A stretch of DNA of 64,000 nt from Takakia lepidozioides (taxonomy: Eukaryota; Streptophyta; Takakiopsida; Takakiales; Takakiaceae). The stretch's first letter is position 1. Every line of letters begins with the position of its first letter. A program made the translations under genes and the position numbers. Of the stretch, positions 45,323 through 56,109 are shown piece by piece. The DNA is taken from the NCBI GenBank assembly GCA_030704615.1, contig CM060734.1:42486042-42550041 (forward strand), written 5' to 3'. The notes beneath the pieces are model-generated. The model saw nothing but the letters and a program-made list of their open reading frames with translations. It was not told the DNA's origin and did no database searches.

Positions 45323-48300
45323 TCATTGGTCCCCTGGATCCATATTCAGAAGAGTGTGAACCTCCTGGGGGCTCAACCCTGGTGCATGTATGAAGTGATG
45401 AGTTGTGGAATTACAACGGAGTCTCTTTAGGTACACATAGTACAAATGCTTGCAAGGGCAGTATGATGCCCCATTGTTCGCCATGATCTGGAAGTCGGTG
45501 CAATTGCAGGTGGGTAATTCTGAAATGGTGATGGTGTACACCTCATTGCGAACAGCTGAGCCCGCCGTGGCCATCTGATACACACGCCCGAATCCTGGTG
45601 GGGGCACTTCTGTCGAGCTCTGGATTGTACAGTTCATCCGAAGTGCATTCCCCATCCTTGTCTCGTTCACTTTTGAGGGAGGTCGTCGCCTCTTCGGTTT
45701 CCCCCAACGGTGTGTAGGATGCTTAGAGCTGTCGTGTCCCATTGTTCTTGCTCTCACAGGGGTCGGTGGTGGAGGCTGTGGAAGCGGAAATGGTTCTCTG
45801 GGGACGTCAGTGCGCTGCACCATCCGAAATCCTGCGGCGGTAAGGGCGTCGGCCTCAACCTGACCCAGATCGCAGCCTGGTTCCACCGGCCACACCGGGG
45901 GAGCCTCTGGCATTGTTTGTATACCGTACTTGGGCTTTCCATACACGCAAGTCATAATGTCGTGCCTGCAGAACCAGAACTAGGTGGTTGTCGCCTCCGC
46001 AAACTTTGCATGGACAAATCTTCCTGTAAAAGTAGGAGCAGGGACAGCCCCATCTGGATTCCTCCTTATCATCTCTAAACAACGTTGTTGTGTATCCACA
46101 CGAATTGCGGAACACCTTCCTCGAAACGACGGCTTTGAGCGAGCAATTCTCCACTGTGAGGTAGACACAGCCGTCTCCACAATGGCTTGGCCATACTGCA
46201 TAACAGCGGGCGGAATCTGGGGCAAGGGAGCGGTGGGAATTTTTTGCACGAAATCCCCGGTTGAAGGCGACGGCGATCTGGAATTTCTTGGGCTTCCACT
46301 GCTGGAAGACACATTGTGCGGCAACATGACGGGACCTCGAGGTGCTGTCCGAATGTTCCTGTTGGATCTCCAGGAATCCTCTTCGCACCCGGGTTCCTCT
46401 TCAATCCTCCGCCTGATAGGGCGAGTCCGGACGTCCCCCTCTAGGTGTTCACCTCTGCGGTGCAGAGGCGTCCCTTTGATCTTCTCTCGCAATGCTGTCG
46501 CCCATTTCACTGGATTCTTGGACCTCGAAGCTGTTCGTACCAACAATTCCTCCCTGTCCGGCCCAAAGCCCCATTGTTTGCCGCTCAGGAACTTGTAGTA
46601 CGTGGCTTGCTGTATGATTGCTCTGTCGATGTCCTCCGTTGTGGCCGTCACTACGTCCACCAGATGTGCGGCAGAAGACGCTCGCCAGGAGGAGTGGACC
46701 GATTCTGCCATATTCGTGTTCGGCATGTCCGTGTCGGAATCCAAGCACCGCTCCTAGAAGGACACAAACAATGGTGAGGGACCAATCGAAATGTCCGTAA
46801 CAGAAAGACAAATGAACGAAATTGACAGCAGCCTACCTCCCGCATGTACTGTCCGAACTGTCGATACCGAAAATGCCACCACCCCAACCAGCTGTGCAAT
46901 GCTCCCAGATTGGTTGTCTCCACTGCACCTGACGTGTTCCACCAAGCCTCGATGATAGAAAACTTAACCTCCGCGTCATCAAATGTGGGTGCATCCTTCC
47001 ACGCCGTACAAAGGACACGGTGTTCAGCCTGGAATGAGCTAGCAACAACTTTGGTAGTGTAGTGGGATAGACTCTGCATCCAATGGAATCCACAGGATCT
47101 CTCTTTCCCCTCCATTGGAACATTGGGGTCCTCACCGTACACACGCCGCACCGCTGCCCAGTTGGCCTGAGCGTTGTCTGCCATGAATCCCCTGAAATTG
47201 GGCTCTGGCAATCCCGCCCTTGCCATCTGCTCGTTTATGCCCTCCCACAGATGCATCTCGGACTATGTGTCCTCCCCTTTCATCTCGCAGATTGCAATCG
47301 TCATGAGCCTCTTGGAGTGATAGTCATAAACATGCGCACCCATAGTCACCCACTGATGGTTTGTAATTCGCTTGATGTGATCAAACATCACCCAAGCATT
47401 CGACAAGTTTCCAGTTGTCATGCGAGTGACCAAGTCGACTCCACTCCCAGGCCCACACGTTGACATTTTGAAAATGTAACAACGATCGGATTCGCTGCCT
47501 TGCCCTGGAAACCTACTACCTTGGATGTAGTCATATCCAGTCATTCATTTCACCTCCAGGATTGAGTACATGTCCGACCCCCTGCCGAACTCTTGCTTGC
47601 AAGATACGATGTGATTCCGCACATTCGGACTACAAACGTGCGAGACGGACTCCAAGAGGTCACGCATCTCGTCTTCGGTCAAGGGCTCTCGGTCGGAACC
47701 ATCTTCAGACATGATTTTGCCAAGAGCAATCTTGTGGGCTGCCTTCAGCTGAATCTGCTTTGGTCTGGCTCCGGGGCTCAATTTCACCTCCTCTTTTATG
47801 ATGTCGTGTGCTTCCTGCACAGCCTCACGCATGTTGCCTCTCGCCAAGGGGTGGCAGTGGACCCCAACGTGTATGCAAGCTCTAGTCAAGTCCGGGAGCA
47901 AATGGATTACGTAATATTGCTTGGCTCTGCACATGGACATGCACGTCGGTGGTTCTTTGCAATGTGCACACTTGAAAGAACCCGCAGGAGCTTGGCTGGA
48001 GACAATGAATGGATGATGCGTTGTGCCAGTCCAATCCGTCTCGTTTCTCCCCCTCCTTTGGAGAGAAAGTGGAAGCAGGTGGGATTGAGGCACCTCAGCT
48101 TCCCCGCACAGAGGACATATCGTACACGAACACCATCAGCAGTGCTAATTTTCGTCACACACCAGGGGTGTCCGTCATGCTTTCGATCCATGTCTGTTAA
48201 CATCCCGGAGGCTTTGTTTGACGAAGAAACAGGTGGAAACTCGAAGATGACATTGCCATCGACTTCGGGAGGCAGAAACGTTACCTTTCTGACTGGAAAT

Positions 48301-48920
48301 TTGGCATAGTCGAGAGCAGCCAGCTCGGAGCGAGAACCATCGAGGTGATGTTGTCGTAGGAGCTGCACAATGGACCGGGTTGGAGTTATGCTCGAGGGCA
48401 CATGCGTAGCACCGACAGAGACGTCCATGCCGGATTTGAACGACCGTGTGGAGGACATGGGTACCTCAATGCAATCATCTTCCTCGTCGGAAATGTCGAA
48501 TACGTCCACACGAGAAGCTATGGAGGGTCTTGACGGTCCAGGTCGGGAATGATTATCGTTGCATACCTCTCTGTTGGCAGTGGCCGCCTCTCGGTTTCCG
48601 GACTCCTTTGTGGATGGTGTGGGCAGCGACTGATTCGGAAAGGGAATGGGCATTCCCACAGCTCGGTACAGGATGGTGTCTGATGGGGGAACGTGCCATT
48701 CGATTCCGCAACCTCCGTCGTTACCTAGCACGACAATGGTCTCGTCAACCTGTCCAGGAACATCCTTCCTTTCTTCTTCCAAATAAACTGTGCCCGGTTT
48801 GAGCTTGAATTTGGAACAAAGGTAAGTTTCAGTCACTCTGCAAAGTCCTCCCTCGTTTGGGATCCAGGCTCTCCCAAGTTGCGGAGGACAGCAAACTATA
48901 GCGTAGGAATTCGGAGCCAT
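45323..48920 (-). pseudogene. MULE transposase with SWIM zinc finger (decayed)
   Basis: The start chosen is MAPNSYAIVCCPPQ at 48,920. Order: acidic N-terminus, a FLYWCH/GCM1-like finger (CLNPTC, CAHC, GVHCHP), then the MULE catalytic domain: YDYHSKRLMTIAICEM (first acidic site), GFMADNAQANWAAVRRVYG with CGFHW (second Asp and C..H), and, after an 83-nt intron (46,754-46,836), MAESVHSSW (probable catalytic Glu). A Pro/Arg/Ser-rich linker leads to a SWIM finger (CNC ... CPCKH, about 45,440-45,500). Breaks: a frameshift near 48,050, TGA at 47,545, TAG at 47,263 and TAG at 45,980, all in frame. Each stop is one C-to-T change away from Arg or Gln. Confidence 0.88.
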
Positions 48921-49333
48921 CGAACACCGCACGGAGTTGGCAAGTGCGAGGTTCAGTATAGCGACAGACCAAGGCTCACAGGCACCATGCGGAGTCCATC
49001 GACGATTGGAAGTCGCACATTGAAGTGGAAAGTATTGTTTCAAGCTACATGCATGAAGGTGGGAGGTTTGATTCCATAGCCAGTAAGTATGACAATGATG
49101 GCCGATTCGGCGACGAAATAACATCTCCTGACAGTTTCTCCTGAGGGTGGATCCAGCAGTATTCTCGGTGCAGACAGGAACGTTCGCACTGACAAGTGCC
49201 AGGACTGTTAGTTAAAACGGTCAGACAACCAAGTTGTGCTCATCAAGACTGGCCGCAATTTGTTTCGGAACAATGCAACCCATTGAGGTTCCAGATTTCC
49301 CGTCCCGAGTGATTCTTTCGATTGCTGGTGGAC

Positions 49334-50482
49334 GGAAATACGGCGCCGCATTTCCGTATTGCTTCTTGGTCATGCACCAGAGCGACGGAAATGCGGCACC
49401 GAGTTTCCGTCCGGGGGAAACCTTTATACTCTCCAGAACGGAAATGCGGTAACGCATTTCCATCCAGCAAGCACGGTATGTGAAGGTGGAACGGAAATGC
49501 GGTACCGCATTTCCGTTCTGATTGAGAATTATGAACAACGGGAACAGAAATGCGGCACCGCATTTCCGTCCGAGTCGCACTTTTCCGACATTCCAGAACG
49601 GAAATGCGGCGCCGCATTTCCATTTTGTATCTGATGCATGGAGCTGAGGGATAGAAATGCTGCAGCACATTTCCGTCCTTAAAAGACATTCATACTCTCC
49701 ATAACGGAAATGCGGTACCGCATTTCCGTTCTGATTGAGAATTATGAACAACGGGAACAGAAATGCGGCACGCCGCATTTCCGTTTTGTATGTGAGGCAT
49801 GGAGCTGTGGAACGAAAATGCGGCACAACATTTCCGCCAGCGTCAGACGTTAATACTCTACAGAACGGAAATGCGGTACCGCATTTCCGTTCTGACTGAA
49901 AATCGTGCGCAACGGGAACAGAAATGCGGCACCGCATTTCCGTCCGAGTCGCACCTTCCGACATTCTAGAACGGAAATGCGGCGCCGCATTTCCGTTTTG
50001 TATATGGGGCCTGGAGCTGTGGTACGGAAATGTGGTGCCGCATTTCCATCCATGTGAGACCTTCAAACTTTCCAGACCGGAAATGCGGCACCGCATTTCT
50101 GTCCAGGTGAGACCTCTATACTTTCCCGAACGGAAATGTGGCACGGCATTTCCGTTCATCAACTAACGTATGTGAAGGGGGAACGGAAATGCGGTACCGC
50201 ATTTCCGTTCACATTGAAAATCATGAACCACGGGAACTGAAATGTTGTGCCTCATTTCCGTCCGAATCGCACCTTTCGACATTCCAGAACGGAAATGCGG
50301 CGCCGCATTTCCCTTTTGTATCTCATACATGGAGCTGTGGGACGGAAATGCGGCACCGTATTTCCGTTCAACAACTAAGGTATGTGAAGGTGGAACGGAA
50401 ATGCGGTGCCGCATTTTCTTCCAACAAGTACGGATGTGTAGCTTCGTGATGGTACTTAACGGAAATGCGGCGCCGCATTCGC
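49334..50482. repeat. Array of 22 palindromes at 53-bp pitch
   Basis: Each unit has a 22-bp palindrome (GGAAATGCGG, two bases, CCGCATTTCC; centres CG, TA, CA or TG, so the core is GGYRCC) and about 31 bp of spacer. Starts I read: 49334, 49387, 49440, 49493, 49546, 49600, 49653, 49706, 49759, 49814, 49867, 49920, 49973, 50026, 50079, 50132, 50185, 50238, 50291, 50344, 50397, 50461. Spacers fall into a few types recurring in order, giving a higher-order unit near 212 bp. It lies between the divergent transposase and methyltransferase genes. Long ORFs through it are by-products. Confidence 0.93.
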
Positions 50483-50831
50483 ATTTTCACTCCAACTCAT
50501 CAGACGCTGGGACGGAAATGCCTTGAAATGTGAACACGTGGAGCAACGGAATTGCTGCACATGTCGGCACTCTATCTGACTGAAGGGGCATGAGGCGGCG
50601 CGGCCTGACCGTTGGATAATGATGTTTGTTTTTCGGACGGCAGGCGTACCCTGAACGATTCGAATTTCGTAATGACGCAAACTCCACGAGGAGACACTTT
50701 CGTCCAACCCTTTCGAACCCAAGTGGTGCATCACCGCCGTTTCATCTACTTTTGTCGTGTCTCCTCAGTCACCCTCTCGCGCCCTTTCCATCTGCACTCT
50801 TTGCCCCTTTTCCCTCTCTCTGTTCTTCTTA

Positions 50832-53800
50832 TGCTCGAACCTGAGAGGGGGGGAGTTCGTGCACCAGACAGGAGACCTCGTCGCAAGCTCCGGAAATTAT
50901 ACTTCGGACGTAGGCCAATGCCGAAGGGGAGGAAGCAGATGCGTCTACAGGAGGAGATTGCCATCTCCGAGCAGCAGGCCACTCAGGCAACCCAGCCACC
51001 AGTGAGAGCTCCATGCGATCGGGCTGCGCGCAGCTGATCGAGCACCGAACCCCCCATTTTGCTTCTGTAATTCTTAGACTGAATGCTAGGAGACTTGAAT
51101 GCAGAACATGTTTGCATGCCTAACAGGAAAGGTGGACGTGCTGGAGGGATCGCAGGAATCCGAAGAGCCGCAGGAAGAGTCCGAGGAGCTAGCTGCAGCA
51201 CGTACACCCACCCGATCCCCGAGCGCGGGTATTCCTGCCGGGCCTAGCCCTGTGCGATTCAAAGACGCGGCTTCGAAGGGCAAGTTCAAAGCCCCAGAGA
51301 TCGACTCGCGTTCTTCGGTCATGGAGAATCGCCAGCAGGGGTCGGGCCCTTCTCCAGCAAAGTCGAAGAAGAAGCAGCCCGTCCCTCTACTGGCTTCTGA
51401 ACCGGCTCAGGCCGATTCACCCCCCCCAACGCGAATGAAGCAGCAGGGTAAAAGACAGATTCAATTGCAGCAGACACCTTCACCTGCAAGGATGAGGAAG
51501 CAGAAGGCAATCAGGGCGACGGCCGAACAATCTCCCGCAAAACCGCTTCCACGAGCTGAAGCTCAGTTCCTGGAGGATTTCCCGCCTGCAGATGTTGGGG
51601 CCGACTCTGCTGCAGCGAAGGCAATGGGATCGACCGTTGATCTCGATTTGGTACCGGAGGAGGGTGCTGCCGCTCAACGTTCGCAGCAAGACCTCACCAC
51701 CGATGAGCAAGCAGGCCCGGAGGAGGCCTCTGCAATGGCAGAATTGCCCGCAGACAGGCCCCAGAGTGCAGCTCCAGTTGAGGATGCTCCAGCTGCTCAG
51801 CCACTACCGGCACCTACAGACATGTCTCCGGAGGATTTCAAAAGTGCAGCGGATAAAATGTTGGAGGAGACACACAGTAGCATTGGCAGAGTTCTGGGCA
51901 GCAGGGTATTCCAGCGGACTCTTCGAATCCCACTCTGTCGCATGGTCTCCCTTCCCATCGTCAGGCAGGCCCTTCCCGGAGATGTGGATAAGCTGAAGTT
52001 CGCATTTCGAGAAGGGTACCGTCTGGGATCGGCAGCGTTTTACGTTTCCATTGAGAATGAGGACGGCGAAACTCGTGGACCCACTGCCGATGAATTGTCA
52101 ACGTGGGATACCCACTGGCACACTCGCAACGACGAATTCGAGGCGACGCTGAAGGGTGATCCAGACTTCGGCCATATGTCGGTAAAATGTTCTTTGTGTG
52201 GGACGGGAATCACCGACTTCTCGCCTGGTGGGAGTACATCAAGCAGAACCATGCCAAGCACATTGGCTGGCATTACATGGTGGAGTGTGTCATCCTGAAG
52301 GTGAAGGCGGCAGACCCCTCCCTGCTCAAGAATGCCATGGCGGACCTCAACTCGTAAGATACTCATACCCTCCCTAGCACGTTCGAAATGCGGTGCCGCA
52401 TTTCGGTTTCCATTCTGGTTTGTTTCCGTGCTTCCGTGTACTGAACTGGAGAGTGTGCCTTGCAGGGTCACTGAGAATGCGTACGTGCATACCCACATGG
52501 CACATATGCTGTACAGGGTGAGGAAAACTGGTCTCACTGATCCGCAGATGTTTGCGGAAATGCTGGAGCCCGAGCTCATTCAGAAAGCCGTTGCAAAAAC
52601 AGACCGGACATGGTATCGTCTCACTATGGATGGAATGGTGGAGGTGATATACGAAGTAATTCTGCTCATCCTTCCCCAATTTCCAGTAATCTTTCCACAT
52701 GAATCGAATGTAACGCTTCTGCATGTTTTTGTTGGCAGTCAAACATCAAGCTGGATTTGGCCCATGCCAAACGCTTCTTCATGGAAAGTGAGGGGCAGGT
52801 CAAAACGTTGCAGTCATTGACTGAGCACTTGAAGGAAGCCGGTGTCAAGTCCAGAACCAAATACAAGTCAAAGCTTGTGAAGCTGGTGGCAATTGCAGAT
52901 CCGGCACTTGGAAAGGACTTCATCCCCGAGATTGCAAAACACTATTCTCGGGCCATGCAGCCGACCATGCAATTGGAGAAACTGCATCACCTCTCAACGG
53001 CATGTGTGGAGGCGAAAGAGAAGGTGAGGTTTCAATGCACTGAAGTTCCTTCCTAGCAATAGCCACTCTCTTCCAGCTCCTGACATTGGATCGGAAATGG
53101 CAGACACGGTGGCTGTCGATCTGGAATGCATCCGAGAGCATAAGGACAATGTGGTCTTTTCCACTCGAAGTTTCCGACCCTGCAGTGGATGTGTGGCTCA
53201 ACCGTATGACTTGGTGGTTCCAGGTAATTCAAGGTACTTCCCCAGATTTGCTTTTCTGAAATGAATTCCCTGAACTGCTACGTGACAATGCATTTGGGAA
53301 TCGCAGGTAATGTCGAATGCGAAGGAGCAAGTCGTAATGCACACAAATTCGTTCGGCTTGTACGTCAAATGGGATGGAACACAGACATTGGAAGACTACG
53401 TGACACGTTTCAGATGTGCGTACAAGGACAACCTTTTCGCCAGAGAGCTACAGACAGCAAGAAGGAGCGTGGAGTTTACACATCAGGAGGGAGCGGGGAA
53501 AGCTGCAATGCAATTGTTTACAGGTGAAGCACAGCTGCCCTTGTATGCGAAGCCTGGTTACGAGGTTTGTCTCGGAAATGCGGCACCGCATTCGCATTTT
53601 ATGTTTTCGGTGGCACTCTGCGAGTAGGTTGGTCTCAACTTTTGCTCACGCATGCTGACTGCCTTGCAGGTATATGAAATACGTGCTCCTTCAGACAGGG
53701 GCCCTGGCTCAAGAGCCCCCGTTCTTCATGGCTTGGACCGTGGCGGGCCCAAGCTGTGTCTACACACCCGAGATGCAGAAACAATGGCATCCCGCGCATC

Positions 53801-56021
53801 TCGTTGGATGCCCGTGGTACCTGGACATGTCTGGCGGTATTGTTGACGAGTCTGAGAAAGATCTGCACGCCTTGGCAGAAGAGAAGAGAAAGGAAAGACG
53901 TGTCCCTGCTGGGCCAAAGTCGGCAAAGGAATCTGCTGCTCTGGAAGAATCCAGAAAGGCAGCTGAGATGGCACAAAAGACGGTGGATGCAGCTGTGCAG
54001 GCCCAACAGAAGGGGTCGAAGAAGAGGACTCGCCAGCAAGGAGCAGCTGTTGTGACACCCGCCAAAACGAAGAAGCAGAAACAGCATGTTCAGGAAGAAC
54101 GTGAGGAAGAGGACTCCGATGGAGACTTTGCAACCAGCCCACCCCCCCAAACGCAGGCTGCCTCCCCTGTGCCCACCGTTGTCACGAGAGGCACGAGAAT
54201 TGGCTCGGCAAAGAAGGCACTCTTCAACCCCCCAGGGGGGCACCCTTTCGAGCCGGTGGAAATGAAGAGGCCGAAAGTGGCTCCCGAAACAGTAGTCCAG
54301 TGTGTAAATGAGAGTTTCTTGGCGGCTTTGGATGGACGGGCAGCCAAGTTGGCATACATGAAGACCATGGAGGGTCTGAAGGGCAGAGCACTGAAGAAGG
54401 CGACTGCCGAAGAGCCTTCCGACACCCCAGGATTTCAGAATATGGTCTCGTTCTTTGAGAGGGTGTGTGCAGACAAGGATTGTAGGAGGGGCGGAAATGC
54501 CACCGAGTGGTCTTGCGATATGATCATCTTGGATATTCCGGACGGAGAGCTTGTGGAAGGACTGCAAGCTTTGCCATCTTGGAACAGGTACTCGGAGGAC
54601 TTTTGGAAGAAAGGATTCGGGCTTGCCCGCATGGTGTTGGACGACAGAGGCTGTGTGGTTGTCCTGGCGAGTAGAGGAAAAAACACTCAGACAGGAATTG
54701 CGAAGTGGACCCGCAAGAGCGCCGTCCCGATTCTGAAAAAGAAGTGGACGTGCATCAACACACTGGGCCTTCGGTCGGAAGGGAAGAAGGTGATTACGAC
54801 ACTGGCACTCGTCCATTCATTTGCTTGGGTGTTTTCAAATGCGGTGCCGCATTCGGTTTCTAATCGTTCCCCCCTGTGTATGCAGACGAAGCAGTTCGAT
54901 GCATACTGCTTTGTGAAGGAGAACTCCACCTTTGCTTTCCGGAAGGAGGGAGGAAAGGTTGACCCGAACTGCGACCCCCTCGATTACGACGTTCTGTTCA
55001 ACAACGTTCCCAAGGAACTTCTCCCTCATAGCCTCACTTCAACGGAACCCCTGCGGTACTCACAGACTCGGAGCCCTGCCTTCATTCAGACAATTATGGA
55101 GACATGCACAGACGTGGAGGGCACAATGCTCGACCTCATCTGTGGGACAGGGATGCAGAATCTTGATCTATGCTGTTCTGCAAATTCTCGTTAGGATGTA
55201 GTTCGCAACGTCTGAAGCGCCATGTAGTAATGTGAGGATGGCATTGTAACAGGTGCCTCAATGTGGGCTGGGCGGTTTTCCGACCGGCACCTCTTTGCCT
55301 ACGAGGAGGATTCATCCGTGTGGGGATCCCATCTGGAAGGGCTGCAACGGAATGTTAAGTCTCCCGACAGAGCGGAAGTCTCCTCGGATTCGTCGGAGTC
55401 CGAGGAAGACACAGTGGACATTGATGCGGAGGAGAACCCGGAATACGAGTGAGTGCAAACATTGTAAGTTTGCAAAGCCTTCTGGGTCATTTTTGTCAAC
55501 GAATTTCCCGACTGTGGTTCTCATTAGTCTCGTTGATGATTGTCATGTGCAGGATTGCAGGGTCCGGGTCAAAACATGTAGGGCCTACACTTCCTGCCAG
55601 GAAGAATGTCCCGTTCTTTGCGAGGGCCGACTTCATGACGAGCCCGGTGAGGGACTACTCCCTTCCTAGTTATGCAGCTAAACTCGCAAATACAGCGATT
55701 AGAAGAAGTGAGAATCCCAGTAAAGTAGAGCAGATTTTGGAGAAGGCTAGGGAGGACAGAAGGATAAGGAAAGAGTTGGCAGCAGCTCAGACAGGTAGAC
55801 GGGTACGAAAGTACATATGTGATTCAGCGGATGAGAGCGACGCAGACAGGGAGGAAGACGACCCAACGGAGGTGAGATGGATAGTTCCGCAAGGGGAAGA
55901 TGGGATTTTCGAAAGCCTGGCCAACGAGCAGTCCGCTGGAGATGAGAAAGGCACTGAGAAGGTGGAGGCGGAGCAGGACAGTCTAGAACAGGATGAGGAT
56001 TCGGATGATTTTCAATATTAA
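50832..56021 (+). CDS. Multi-exon gene: ParB/Srx-like domain plus beta-class DNA methyltransferase
   Basis: Proposed exons: 50832-51001, 51105-52353, 52466-52643, 52739-53023, 53077-53223, 53307-53564, 53670-54810, 54886-55150, 55253-55448, 55553-56021 (about 1,450 codons). Start MLEPERGGVRAPDRRP. A Pro/Gln/Ala-rich region is followed by a ParB N-terminal-like domain (IPLCRMVSLPIVRQALPGDV, LKFAFREGYRLGSAAFYV, FVWDGNHRLLAW). Next come an unrecognised middle part (Lys/Trp-rich), a charged coiled coil, a motif IV-like strand (CDMIILDIPDGEL), and motif I across the 55,150/55,253 junction (LDLICGTGAS, then GRFSDRHLFAYEED). The order IV before I is that of beta-class N4-cytosine/N6-adenine methyltransferases. 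The C-terminus is acidic. ParB-methyltransferase fusions are known in bacteria and phages. Flaws: one-base frame change near 52,183, out-of-frame join at 53,564/53,670, donor GG for GT at 55,151, and DIPD where (D/N/S)PP(Y/F/W) is expected. Confidence 0.6.
52354..52465 (+). other. Intron carrying the palindrome
   Basis: GTAAGA donor and TTGCAG acceptor. CGAAATGCGG, TG, CCGCATTTCG lies at 52,384-52,405. Splicing restores the frame (NS before VTENAY). Confidence 0.75.
53565..53669 (+). other. Second intron carrying the palindrome
   Basis: GTTTGT donor, CTTGCAG acceptor. GGAAATGCGG, CA, CCGCATTCGC lies at about 53,574-53,595. The exon join is off by one base in my reading. Confidence 0.6.
54811..54885 (+). 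other. 75-nt intron or insert carrying the palindrome
   Basis: GTCCAT at the left, TATGCAG at the right, 75 nt (25 codons) without a stop, so it is neutral to the frame whether spliced or retained. Contains AAATGCGG, TG, CCGCATT at about 54,838-54,856. Confidence 0.55.
55151..55252 (+). other. Intron with non-canonical GG donor interrupting motif I
   Basis: Removing 55,151-55,252 joins TGTGGGACAG to GTGCCTCAATG and gives the expected CGTGAS of motif I in frame. The donor reads CAG/GGATGC instead of CAG/GTATGC. Unspliced, the frame ends at TAG 55,192. Confidence 0.55.
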
Positions 56022-56109
56022 TAGAATTTAATTCTGCCCGACATTCGTGACCCCTCTCCAGTGTGCATTCCAGCCACACAATCGCCCAAACCACGACGCT
56101 CCCAAAATC

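Noticed and set aside
45984-46598. Plus-strand ORF of 204 codons opposite the transposase
   Set aside because: Shadow of the minus-strand exon; no motif on this strand, whereas the minus strand fits MULE transposase and SWIM domains.
47593-48309. Plus-strand ORF of 238 codons
   Set aside because: Antisense to the transposase N-terminal finger region; no recognisable domain.
49221-50162. Long minus-strand ORF of 313 codons and several plus-strand ORFs through the palindrome array
   Set aside because: Their protein repeats (RKCGAAFPF, MRHRISV) are just the palindrome translated. Open frames on both strands follow from the repeat, not from coding.
49334-50482. CRISPR-like look (short repeats with variable spacers)
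   Set aside because: Repeats are palindromes with about 31-bp spacers that recur in a fixed order rather than being unique. The setting is a eukaryotic transposon with no cas genes.
53635-54816. Minus-strand ORF of 393 codons opposite the methyltransferase gene
   Set aside because: The plus strand has matching exons, splice sites and methyltransferase-like motifs. The minus ORF is Leu/Ser/Cys-rich as expected for an antisense shadow.
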